Source: Chloroflexota bacterium (GTDB taxonomy: Bacteria; Chloroflexota; Anaerolineae; Aggregatilineales; Phototrophicaceae). Taken from it: 42,529 nucleotides of DNA. Position numbers and translations under genes: made by a program. The stretch lies in contig JAPOOU010000055.1 in assembly GCA_026713245.1 (NCBI GenBank), positions 1 through 42,529 of the forward strand, in the 5' to 3' direction. The notes under the pieces were generated by a model. The model made no database searches. It saw only the letters and a list, made by a program, of their open reading frames with translations, and had not been told where the DNA came from. Below are positions 1 to 7,470 of this stretch, one piece after another. The number at the start of each line of letters is the position of its first letter. Within the stretch, counting starts at the first letter, position 1.

Positions 1-212
1 CAAAGTTCAAACACAAATCAAACCAGACCTGCCACAGTAAGCTCGGCGGATATGCCGCCTGCCGTCAGTCGCTTGCCTGCTCTCTTGCAAGCACGCTGGT
101 CCTGTCCAGCATTCTCCTGCCACAAAGCAAAACCCTCTCAGAATTCTGGGGAAAATGCGTCCAGATTTATAGGACCACTACCGGGCTGTATTTCAACAGA
201 CTCTGGTATGTC
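1..212. other. gene-free left edge
   Basis: No gene can be supported between the window edge and the first repeat, nor between that repeat and the start at 510. One + frame is open from base 3 to about 389, but it runs straight through the dispersed repeat and its translation is rich in Ser, Arg and Leu with no recognisable domain. Another + frame closes at 38-40 after twelve codons and could be the tail of a gene lying outside. Neither is convincing. Confidence 0.4.
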
Positions 213-314
213 GCCCCTGTTTACGTAAACCGCGTCGCTCAAGAGACGAGAAGGCTTACGATTTTGCGTGAGCGCGACATTCCTGGGACCTTTTCGCTGC
301 CGCCGAGCGGCTAC
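213..314 (+). repeat. dispersed structured repeat, copy A
   Basis: Forward copy of the roughly 100-bp family found about ten times in this window. Landmarks in order: palindrome TTTACGTAAA, the arm CGTCGCT with its partner AGAGACG (one mismatch in this copy), the block GATTTTGCGTGAGCGCGAC, and the terminal inverted repeat GCCGC-cga-GCGGC. It lies in the gene-free stretch ahead of the gene at 510. Nearly identical to the copies at 19337, 25265 and 38915. Confidence 0.85.
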
Positions 315-509
315 AGATCGTTGCTTTTTCGCGAGTTGCATTGCGTTATTGATTCTGCCATTCTGGGGCGATTGCCTCGAGCTTCATAACGATTCGCAAG
401 CGAAGCAGGCTGGTTTCGTGTTATGATACTCACGAATCGCGCTTGCCGGCGCATCCTTAAGGCCTTTGAAGCCTGTTGCGCTTGACGCCGAGCATGATTT
501 GGAGATCGC

Positions 510-1961
510 ATGAGACTGTGTCAGGCATTTGATATCTCGCGAGGCGACGTTGCGTCCTTTGTCGGGGCGGGCGGCAAGACCTCGTTGTTGGTCGGCCTTG
601 GTTACGAGTTGGCGGAGTCCGGCTGGCGGGTGCTTGCGACGGCAACAACGGAGATTCCGGCCGAGCAGATGAGTCTTTATCCACATGCCATGCGCTACGA
701 TAGCGGGGCCGAGGCTATATCCCAGGCTCTGAACGAATATCAGTTTGTCTTTCTCTATGACAATGCGACCTGGCGGAAGGGCGTCGTGAGCGGGCCGCGG
801 CAGGATTGGGCGCGGGAGTTGCTGGATTCTGTCGATTCCGATGTATTGCTGGTGGAGGCGGACAGGTCGGGGGGCATGCCCTTCAAGGCGCCCTATGACA
901 ACGAACCGTGGATCCCTCCCGAGACATCGCTCGTTGTTCCGATCGCGTCACTGGCGGCGCTGGGCAAACCGCTTGACGATGAGCACGTATACAATCCGGA
1001 GGCGATGGTTGATCAATACGGATTCGTGCCGAACAGTCCGGTCAAATCGCCATGGCTCGCGCAAGTATTGCGAGATGAAGACCTGGGATTGAAAAACGTG
1101 CCGGACCAGGCGCGCGTAGTGCTATTCTTGAACAGGACGCCGGAACGCGGGTACTTGCGCGGACGCGCGCGCATGATCGCGCGACTGAGCCTGCACAACC
1201 CGCGAATTCAAGCTGTGGCCATAGGTTCTGTGCGCGGCGCGGAGCCAGTGCACGAAGTACAGCGCGCGGTCGGCGCAATCGTTCTCGCCGCCGGGGAGAC
1301 CAACGGAAAGCATCCACCGAGTATGCTTTCGTCAACGGGAGGCGGAAAGACCATACTAGCGCATGTCACTGAGCAGTTGATACGCTCACGGATCGCGCCT
1401 ATACGCGTGGCGGCCGGCCGCTGGGCGTCTGAAGTCCGAGCGGCGGTCAAACCCTTGGGAGTGAAGGTGGTAACCAGCCGAGCGCGCGCGAGCGCCCCCG
1501 GACGGACAGAATCGGGCGATGGCTCATTCGATAGTGAGAATGATCGCCTCGGGCTACCTCATCTGCGTCACCTTAATGGCGAGGCCTTATCGGCGCTAAA
1601 GGTCGGCCTGCGCGCAATGCCGGCGCATATCGCCGCCGTTCTCGTGGTGCTTGGCGATCAGCCGCGTTTGCAGCCCAAGGTGATTTATCAGCTTTTGACC
1701 TCGTATGCCCGGGGCGCCGAAGATTTGCTCGTGCCCAGGTATCAAGCGTCGCTGGGGCAGCCGATCTTGATTGGCCGCCGCTATTGGTCCGATATACTGT
1801 CATTACCTCGAAAAGCAAGTCTTCACGACTTGTTTGAAGACTACCGCGACAATATCGCCTGTGTTGAAGTTACCAGCGATACGATCCTTTGCGACGCACA
1901 ATTGAGGCGGTCGCAGCCTCCATTACAGTTGCCAAGGCAGCAGAAGGATCCCTCGGCCTAG
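510..1961 (+). CDS. YqeC-like P-loop protein fused to a MocA/MobA-like nucleotidyltransferase domain
   Basis: Predicted molybdenum/selenium hydroxylase maturation protein of 483 residues. Residues 1 to about 245 resemble YqeC, the putative selenium-dependent hydroxylase accessory protein: a P-loop GAGGKTS at 19-25 and the EADRSGGMPFKAP motif near 116. Residues from about 252 resemble MocA-type molybdopterin cytidylyl/guanylyl transferases, with LAAG at 259-262 and VVLGDQP ending at 385. The usual R-M-G-x-P-K continuation of the nucleotide-binding signature is absent and replaced by TNGKHPPSML, so catalysis by this half is doubtful. An SD GGAG at 501-504 supports the ATG at 510. The stop codon overlaps that of the convergent gene. 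No molybdenum hydroxylase gene lies in the window. Confidence 0.75.
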   Translation: MRLCQAFDISRGDVASFVGAGGKTSLLVGLGYELAESGWRVLATATTEIPAEQMSLYPHAMRYDSGAEAISQALNEYQFVFLYDNATWRKGVVSGPRQDWARELLDSVDSDVLLVEADRSGGMPFKAPYDNEPWIPPETSLVVPIASLAALGKPLDDEHVYNPEAMVDQYGFVPNSPVKSPWLAQVLRDEDLGLKNVPDQARVVLFLNRTPERGYLRGRARMIARLSLHNPRIQAVAIGSVRGAEPVHEVQRAVGAIVLAAGETNGKHPPSMLSSTGGGKTILAHVTEQLIRSRIAPIRVAAGRWASEVRAAVKPLGVKVVTSRARASAPGRTESGDGSFDSENDRLGLPHLRHLNGEALSALKVGLRAMPAHIAAVLVVLGDQPRLQPKVIYQLLTSYARGAEDLLVPRYQASLGQPILIGRRYWSDILSLPRKASLHDLFEDYRDNIACVEVTSDTILCDAQLRRSQPPLQLPRQQKDPSA

Positions 1962-4030
1962 CTGCTGTCGTGCTGTTTAATTAATTCGCGAATCAAATCT
2001 CGTGACCAGGCGCCGCTGGCCTGGGCGTCAATCTGCACCCTTAAGGTCGCGGGCCGTTTGTCCTTGTGCCCGGCGGCTTCGGCGCGCATTTCGTCAAAGT
2101 ACTTCATTGGCGTGACGACAATCAGAACTTCATGCGGCTGCACGACGCGCGTGGATGGCGGCGCGTACGAAAAAGCCATGCTGTTGGCTCGGCGAATGCC
2201 GACAACGCCGGCTTGATATCGTACGGCGAGCCCCAGCGAGCCGATGGTTTTGCCGATCCAGGGCGAGTCGTCTTCCATGTAGAATTCGGCGGTTTCCAGT
2301 CCGGTGATCTCGTTGTACAGGACGTGCTGCAAGAATTCGGCTATTTCCGGGCGGGTGGTCGAAAGCAATACGAATTGCGCGGCAACATGGAATGGGCTGA
2401 CGACGCGATCGGCGCCCGAGCGATGCAGTTTTTCAATCATATCGTCGGTGGTGGCGGTCACCGAGATGAGCAAAGACTTGCTGATGCTGCGCGCGGACAG
2501 CACGGTCAATACTGCGGCCGCCTTGTCTTCGATCGAAATCATGAAGGCTTGCGCGCGTTCGATGCCGGCTTTCTTCAGCACGTCTTCTTTAGAGGGGTTG
2601 CCGCGCACGACGCGAAAGCCCCGTCCCAGCCATTCTTGCGTGAGCCTGTGGTCATCGCTCAACAACACAAATGGCCGTGACGGATCCAGATAGCGGGCGG
2701 CGGTTTCAATAATGTGATCGTTGCCGCAGATGATAAAATGCTTCGACATCAACTCTATCGCCGCGGCGCTTTCATCCAGATCGAGCGTTTCATCCAAGCG
2801 CTTCACCGCGCGGGTTGTTACCAGCCTTTGGAAGGTTGCGAACCGCATAACATCGCGTCCGGAAGGCCGGCATTCACGCTGCAATCGCGGTATCATCAGA
2901 CCGGGCGCGACGCCGAGCAGGATGTCGTCTTCGTTCAATACGCGGCCGCTGCCGGGCGTGTGCACAAAGTCTGCGTCGTCGGTTCGAATACCGACGATGC
3001 TCGCGCTGTAGCGCTCGCGCAACTTCAAATCCCCGATGCGCTTCCCGATCCAGGGCGAATTGTCGCCGAGTTCAAGTTGCGTCACTTGATGATTCGTTTC
3101 TTGATCAAACAAGACGCTGTTGAAGAAATCGTTTACGGCCGGCCGCAGTGTGGCGCTGTTCAAGAATTGCGACGCTACCTCGTAGGGGGCGATCACGATA
3201 TTGGCGCCTGCTCGTATCATCTTGAGCTTGAGTTCAACGTCGATTACAGCCGCGGTTACATAAAGCGTGGGATTAAGGTTGCGAGCGGTGAGGACCGTCA
3301 GCAAACCTTCGGTATCATGATTGAGCATGACCATGATCGCTTGCGCCCGCGCTATGCCGGCATCGCGCAGAGAATCGTCATCGGTGGGATCGCCCTCGAC
3401 CACCAGGATGCCCGCGCTTCGCAGGTGTTCGGCATAGTCCGCATCCTCGGTAACAATGACCAACAGGTCGAGCAGCGTCATGTGCTCCACGAAGTTGTTG
3501 ACATAGAACACGAACAGGCGGTGGACAAGGCGGCGCAAACCGAGAAATCTGCCACGCTCTACATCGCCGAACAGCCGATCAAAGAAACGTTCAATCGGCC
3601 GGAAAGTCGTATCCTGATGCTGTTTGCGGCGGATCTGCGCGCTTTGCAAGACGTAGCCAATGGTTTTGTCCACCATTTCGCCGCTGCCGCATATGATGTA
3701 CTGATTGTTGAGCTCGGCGATCTGTTTCGCCGTTGCGGTTCTGCGGCGGCGCGCGACCGATTCCGCGCTGAACAAGAGCGCAAACGACGACGACAAGAAA
3801 AACGTCAATGAACCCAGTCCAACCAGCACCAGACAAATGATGAATACTTTGCCGAGTTCGGACTGGACGACAATATCGCCGTATCCGATCGTCGTTAGGG
3901 TGATAATCAAGAGCCAGGCGGCGTCAACTAAGGAGAACTTCTCGATGATCATGATGCCGGCAATCCCGACCGGCAAGATGATCAGCAGCAAGTTGCGCGC
4001 GGCGCGAAACTGTCTGCGTATGTCGTTCAA
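1958..4030 (-). CDS. two-TM potassium channel with two tandem RCK (TrkA-N/TrkA-C) modules
   Basis: 690-residue ion channel. TM1 (about 13-30), pore loop with the K+ selectivity filter TTIGYGD at 46-52, and TM2 (about 61-87) are followed by two complete regulator-of-K-conductance modules: RCK1 N-lobe about 110-305 with its C-lobe about 318-375, and RCK2 N-lobe about 430-565 with its C-lobe about 585-645. RCK1 keeps a partial glycine motif (CGSGEM) and carries an insertion of about 55 residues (134-187); RCK2 has CGNDHI and lacks the Rossmann glycine pattern, so it probably does not bind NAD in the standard way. Start is TTG at 4030 preceded by GAGGGAAGG. The stop overlaps that of the upstream convergent gene. 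Expected in the cytoplasmic membrane as a ligand-gated K+ channel. Confidence 0.85.
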   Translation of the reverse strand: MNDIRRQFRAARNLLLIILPVGIAGIMIIEKFSLVDAAWLLIITLTTIGYGDIVVQSELGKVFIICLVLVGLGSLTFFLSSSFALLFSAESVARRRRTATAKQIAELNNQYIICGSGEMVDKTIGYVLQSAQIRRKQHQDTTFRPIERFFDRLFGDVERGRFLGLRRLVHRLFVFYVNNFVEHMTLLDLLVIVTEDADYAEHLRSAGILVVEGDPTDDDSLRDAGIARAQAIMVMLNHDTEGLLTVLTARNLNPTLYVTAAVIDVELKLKMIRAGANIVIAPYEVASQFLNSATLRPAVNDFFNSVLFDQETNHQVTQLELGDNSPWIGKRIGDLKLRERYSASIVGIRTDDADFVHTPGSGRVLNEDDILLGVAPGLMIPRLQRECRPSGRDVMRFATFQRLVTTRAVKRLDETLDLDESAAAIELMSKHFIICGNDHIIETAARYLDPSRPFVLLSDDHRLTQEWLGRGFRVVRGNPSKEDVLKKAGIERAQAFMISIEDKAAAVLTVLSARSISKSLLISVTATTDDMIEKLHRSGADRVVSPFHVAAQFVLLSTTRPEIAEFLQHVLYNEITGLETAEFYMEDDSPWIGKTIGSLGLAVRYQAGVVGIRRANSMAFSYAPPSTRVVQPHEVLIVVTPMKYFDEMRAEAAGHKDKRPATLRVQIDAQASGAWSRDLIRELIKQHDSS

Positions 4031-4070
4031 ATGCCTTCCCTCATACCGTCACATCGCGCGAATGTCCTCA

Positions 4071-4076
4071 ATTATA
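4071..4076 (-). promoter_or_regulatory. candidate -10 box for the K+ channel gene
   Basis: On the minus strand a perfect TATAAT lies about 40 bases before the TTG start at 4030. I see no convincing -35 hexamer at 16-18 bases, so this is only a weak promoter call. Confidence 0.3.
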
Positions 4077-4282
4077 TCGGAGATAAGCAAGTTGTGATAA
4101 TATGTTTTGAATCGAAAGCCCCGGCGCGCTCTCTTGACATCCTCGGTATTTGCCGAGTTGTCGGCGGCTAAGGTCCCTTGGCCGGCAAGGGATGGATCAA
4201 TGCCGACTCGCGGCGATTGGCAAGAGCCCGTCGCTAGCGGCTTTCTGCAAAACACTCGCGCAGAAGTGGAACCGGTCAAGAA

Positions 4283-4412
4283 ATGCAACGTTCGCTAAGG
4301 CAACGATCTGTGGCCCATCAGCGACAGCGAAAAGGGTCTGGCGCGCTCACGCAAGATCGTAAAACCTCTCGTCGCATGAGCGACGCGGTTTATGTAAACA
4401 GGGCCGACATAC
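4283..4412 (-). repeat. dispersed structured repeat, copy B (reverse, diverged)
   Basis: Reverse-orientation, partly decayed copy: CAGCGAAAAGG, GCGCTCACGCAAGATCGTAA, then CGTCGC-atga-GCGACG, CGGTTTATGTAAAC and GGGCCGACAT are recognisable in the mirrored order of copy A. It fills the space before the purine nucleoside phosphorylase start. In-frame translation of its tail artificially lengthens that gene if an upstream start is chosen. Confidence 0.75.
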
Positions 4413-4441
4413 CATGTCGCCCGAAACCACTAGCGACGGCG

Positions 4442-4460
4442 GGCGACCAGGTTGGTCGCC
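4442..4460. repeat. GGCGACCA hairpin (companion module of the repeat family)
   Basis: Perfect inverted repeat GGCGACCA-ggt-TGGTCGCC, an 8-bp stem with a 3-base loop, 30 bases beyond repeat copy B. Related GGGCGA...TCGCCC hairpins flank the copies at 25265 and 38915. There is no T-run after it, so it is not a typical terminator. Confidence 0.6.
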
Positions 4461-4533
4461 GCAACAAGGCTCACTTGTGAGCGTGACGTACTTGGATTTA
4501 CTGAGGACTGCCAAACAGACTTGGAGCAAGCCC

Positions 4534-5373
4534 ATGCACAGCCAGAATGACTTTGCCGCCGCTGCGGAGGTCATCCGCCAACGTACGTCCCAGAATCCTG
4601 CTGTGGGTCTTGTTTTGGGCTCCGGATTGGGTTCGCTGGCGGATACCTTGACCGATCGCGTGGTGATTCCTTATCAATCCATCCCCGGTTGGCCGACTTC
4701 TACTGTATTTGGGCATCAAGGCAATTTGGTGATTGGCCGGTTCGCCGGGAAAACGGTTGCGGCTCAGCAAGGTCGCGCCCATTTCTACGAGGGCTACACC
4801 ATGCGCGAGATTACCTTTCCGATTCGGGTTATGAAGGAGTTGGGCATCGGAACCGTCATCCTTAGCAACGCTGCCGGCGGCATCAACCCGGCATATAAGG
4901 TCGGCGATGTCATGTTGATCAAAGACCACATTAATCTCCCCGGCATGGTAGGCGCCAATCCCCTTATGGGACCCAATGACGAGTCGCTGGGCGAACGCTT
5001 TGTCGGATTGGCGCAAGCATATGATCGGGAATTGAGAACGCTCGCAATCGCTGTAGCGCGAGAAAATGCCATCCCCTTGCATAGCGGCGTCTATTGCGCG
5101 CTCTCGGGTCCTTCCTTCGAGACTCCAGCGGAAATCCGCATGCTTAGAATGCTGGGCGCCGATACCGTCGGCATGTCGACGGCGCACGAAGTTTTGGTGG
5201 CGCGCCACGCCGGCATGCGGGTCATGGCCTGTTCCGGCGTAACCAACGTCGCAATAGACAGTGTTGATAGCGACTTCGAAACCAACCATGAAGAAGTCCT
5301 GGAAGCTGGTAAAATAATTGTCCCGCGCTTGACCGCAATCCTGCAGGGTGTTCTCCAGCGTTTACCGACATGA
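4534..5373 (+). CDS. purine nucleoside phosphorylase (trimeric, class I type)
   Basis: Cleaves purine ribo- and deoxyribonucleosides with phosphate to free base and (deoxy)ribose-1-phosphate in cytoplasmic purine salvage. Visible motifs: phosphate-binding GLVLGSGLGSLAD near the N-terminus, GHQGNLVIG, QGRAHFYEGY, the SNAAGGINP segment, SGPSFETPAEIRML, and MSTAHEV followed by SGVTNVA. These are typical of the trimeric PNP family (PunA/DeoD-II type). I chose ATG at 4534 (279 residues, normal length) because GGAG sits at 4523-4526; a longer frame from 4414 would translate repeat-derived sequence. The stop overlaps the start of the next gene by four bases (ATGA), implying translational coupling. 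Confidence 0.93.
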   Translation: MHSQNDFAAAAEVIRQRTSQNPAVGLVLGSGLGSLADTLTDRVVIPYQSIPGWPTSTVFGHQGNLVIGRFAGKTVAAQQGRAHFYEGYTMREITFPIRVMKELGIGTVILSNAAGGINPAYKVGDVMLIKDHINLPGMVGANPLMGPNDESLGERFVGLAQAYDRELRTLAIAVARENAIPLHSGVYCALSGPSFETPAEIRMLRMLGADTVGMSTAHEVLVARHAGMRVMACSGVTNVAIDSVDSDFETNHEEVLEAGKIIVPRLTAILQGVLQRLPT

Positions 5374-6161
5374 CTGTAATTGTTGCCTTTATTGACCAGG
5401 TGGCGGTGGGTATTTATTTTCTGATTGCCGCGGGCCTTCTCTTCGCGCTGCGACGCTACTTTGTTTGGGGCGATGAGTACCGCTCTTCATATTTTGAACT
5501 GGAACGCGATCTCTCGCGCTATCGGCAGACGAATGCGATAACCGCGGTCGTCGTTTTGCTGGAACTCGCGCTCATTGTCGCCGGCATTGAATTGATCGTA
5601 GTACCGGAATTGTGGCGCGATCGTCAGATCCAGGAATTGGTGGCGGCCGCGCGGGTAGACGATGGCGTATTTCAAACGCCGTTGCCGCCAACGCCCTCGG
5701 GCAATCTTGGAATCGACCCGGTAGCCTTGCCGCGAGCTGAAGACTTCGCGGGCCGGGTCCTACCGACGCCGGCGCCAACGCCGACAGCTGTCGGTACGTT
5801 GATACCGGCGGCCCCTGCAATAGGCTGCGACAGTCCCGAGGCGCAATTGATCATACCCGGGAACGGCATGCGCGTCTTTCAGCCAATTCCGGTAGTGGGA
5901 ACCGTATTCACCAATCAATTCGCTTTTGGTTCGATTGAGATCATGGGACCCAGCACATTTGGCAACTTCCAGGTCATAGAAGATCAAAACACGGAAGTGC
6001 GCGAAGCGGCTGAGTTTAGCCAATTCGTTCCCGCCGCCTATGAACCGGGCGAATACCAGTTCCGTCTAATGGTCTTTGATGTCACCAAGACCTTGCGGGC
6101 AAGTTGTCTCGTACACATCTACATATCGGAACCGTTGCCCACCGTTACACCGCCACGATAA
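5370..6161 (+). CDS. two-TM membrane protein with Pro-rich linker and extracytoplasmic domain, unknown function
   Basis: 263 residues, not recognised. Two hydrophobic segments (about residues 8-27 and 56-78) flank a charged loop (WGDEYRSSYFELERDLSRY). They are followed by a Pro/Thr-rich linker (about 103-145, with PTPAPTPTA) and a C-terminal beta-rich domain of about 110 residues containing two cysteines (CDSPEAQ and the later ASCLVH) that could form a disulfide outside the membrane. The sequence ends in another Pro/Thr tail. ATG overlaps the PNP stop by four bases, so the two are co-translated; a functional link with purine salvage is not evident. The beta domain could be Ig-like, but I cannot prove it. 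Confidence 0.7.
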   Translation: MTVIVAFIDQVAVGIYFLIAAGLLFALRRYFVWGDEYRSSYFELERDLSRYRQTNAITAVVVLLELALIVAGIELIVVPELWRDRQIQELVAAARVDDGVFQTPLPPTPSGNLGIDPVALPRAEDFAGRVLPTPAPTPTAVGTLIPAAPAIGCDSPEAQLIIPGNGMRVFQPIPVVGTVFTNQFAFGSIEIMGPSTFGNFQVIEDQNTEVREAAEFSQFVPAAYEPGEYQFRLMVFDVTKTLRASCLVHIYISEPLPTVTPPR

Positions 6162-6291
6162 GGGACGCCAGCGCTGAGGTCTTGGCCTGCGAATCCTCCT
6201 CGTCAGAATCCAGCGCCTCTTTCGCATCTGCAGGCGCCGGCATCTTAATGAAACGCTTATATCCGGGAGATGTCTTGAATGGGGCGCAGGC

Positions 6292-7470
6292 TCACGCGCG
6301 GAGATCCTTTATCCCGCGCTTGACGCGGCGGCGCAAGCGCCGCGAGCGGGAGCGCCATCTCGCCATCCGGTACTGGACCTTGCGGCGTTGTCGGTTGAAA
6401 ACGGTACCTTGCTGCTCGCTGGGCTTGGGAATGCCCCACTGTATGATCATAGACGCCCAGGTCAAGCCGCCGCCGAATCCAACAAGCGCGATGTGGTCTT
6501 TATCTTGAATGCGCTTCTGTTCGATGGCTTCACACAAGGCGATTGGAATGGACGCGGCTGAAGTATTCCCGTAGTGCTCGACATTGCTCATGAACTTGTT
6601 GATGTCGATACCAAGCTTGCGCGCCGCCGCTTGCAGAATGCGCAGATTGGCTTGATGCGGGATCACGAGATCGATATCCTCGACGCCGATGCCGGCCAAC
6701 TTGCTGGCTTGCTCTATGCTGTCGTTGACGACTCGCGTGGCGAAACGGAAGACTTCGCCACCGGCCATGGTCATCTTGTATAGTTGGTTGCCGTTTGCCC
6801 CCGCTCGCGATTCAGCCGCGTCTATGCTGCCGACGCTGGGTATCGCCAACAAGTCGCTGCCGGCGCCATCGGATCGCAAGACACTTGATTTCACGCCGCC
6901 TTCAATCTCGCTGGCCGCCAGTACAACGGCGCCGGCGCCGTCGCCAAAAAGAATACAAGTGCTGCGATCTTGCCAGTCCAGGATTCGGCTCATAGTTTCC
7001 GAACCGATCACAAGCGCCGTCTGAATGCTGCCGGCGCGGATCGAATCTGCGGCCATATTCATGGCATAAACGAAGCCGGAACAGGCAGCGCTCAAGTCGA
7101 AAGCCCCGGCGTGATGCGCGTTCAGCCAATCCTGAACCAAGCTGGCGGAGCTGGGAAAAATATTCTCCGGCGTCGAGGTTGCGACGACGATGAGATCCAG
7201 GTCGATCGGCAAAATATCGGCCACTTCGAGCGCTTGTTGCGCCGCCTTGTAGGCGAGCGTAGCCGTGGATTCGCCTTCGCCGGCGATATAGCGCTCCTTG
7301 ATGCCCGTCCGCGCATAAATCCACTCATCGCTGGTTTCTACGAAGGCCGAGATTTCTTCGTTTGTCATGACCTTGTCGGGAACGGCCATGCCCCAGCCGA
7401 CAACATGCGCGAAGACCGGACCTGCGGGTGTATCAGCAGCTTGTGTTTGAGTCACGCTATGTGTTGCCAT
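6292..7470 (-). CDS. fabH: beta-ketoacyl-ACP synthase III (FabH)
   Basis: Condenses an acyl-CoA primer with malonyl-ACP to start type II fatty acid synthesis in the cytoplasm. The thiolase-fold catalytic triad is visible: Cys in LSAACSGFVYAM, His in IPHQANLRIL and Asn in YGNTSAAS. The C-terminal glycine motif VGFGGGLTWASM is also present. ATG at 7470 gives 392 residues; a TTG at 7488 is in frame but lies deeper inside fabF. The protein is longer than the usual 310-335: about 20 extra residues precede the core, and about 40 strongly basic residues (rich in Arg) follow the normal end near WGIP. It overlaps the end of fabF by 14 bases, so the two form an operon. Confidence 0.93.
   Translation of the reverse strand: MATHSVTQTQAADTPAGPVFAHVVGWGMAVPDKVMTNEEISAFVETSDEWIYARTGIKERYIAGEGESTATLAYKAAQQALEVADILPIDLDLIVVATSTPENIFPSSASLVQDWLNAHHAGAFDLSAACSGFVYAMNMAADSIRAGSIQTALVIGSETMSRILDWQDRSTCILFGDGAGAVVLAASEIEGGVKSSVLRSDGAGSDLLAIPSVGSIDAAESRAGANGNQLYKMTMAGGEVFRFATRVVNDSIEQASKLAGIGVEDIDLVIPHQANLRILQAAARKLGIDINKFMSNVEHYGNTSAASIPIALCEAIEQKRIQDKDHIALVGFGGGLTWASMIIQWGIPKPSEQQGTVFNRQRRKVQYRMARWRSRSRRLRRRVKRGIKDLRA

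Noticed and set aside
3-389. + strand frame open from the window edge through repeat copy A
   Set aside because: No start in view, no recognisable domain, and it reads straight through a dispersed repeat; the composition is not protein-like.
2714-3811. Long + frame of 365 codons opposite the K+ channel gene
   Set aside because: The opposite strand encodes clear pore and RCK motifs; this frame is a high-GC shadow without any domain.
4134-4139. TTGACA considered as the -35 box of the purine nucleoside phosphorylase gene
   Set aside because: No -10 hexamer lies 15-19 bases downstream.
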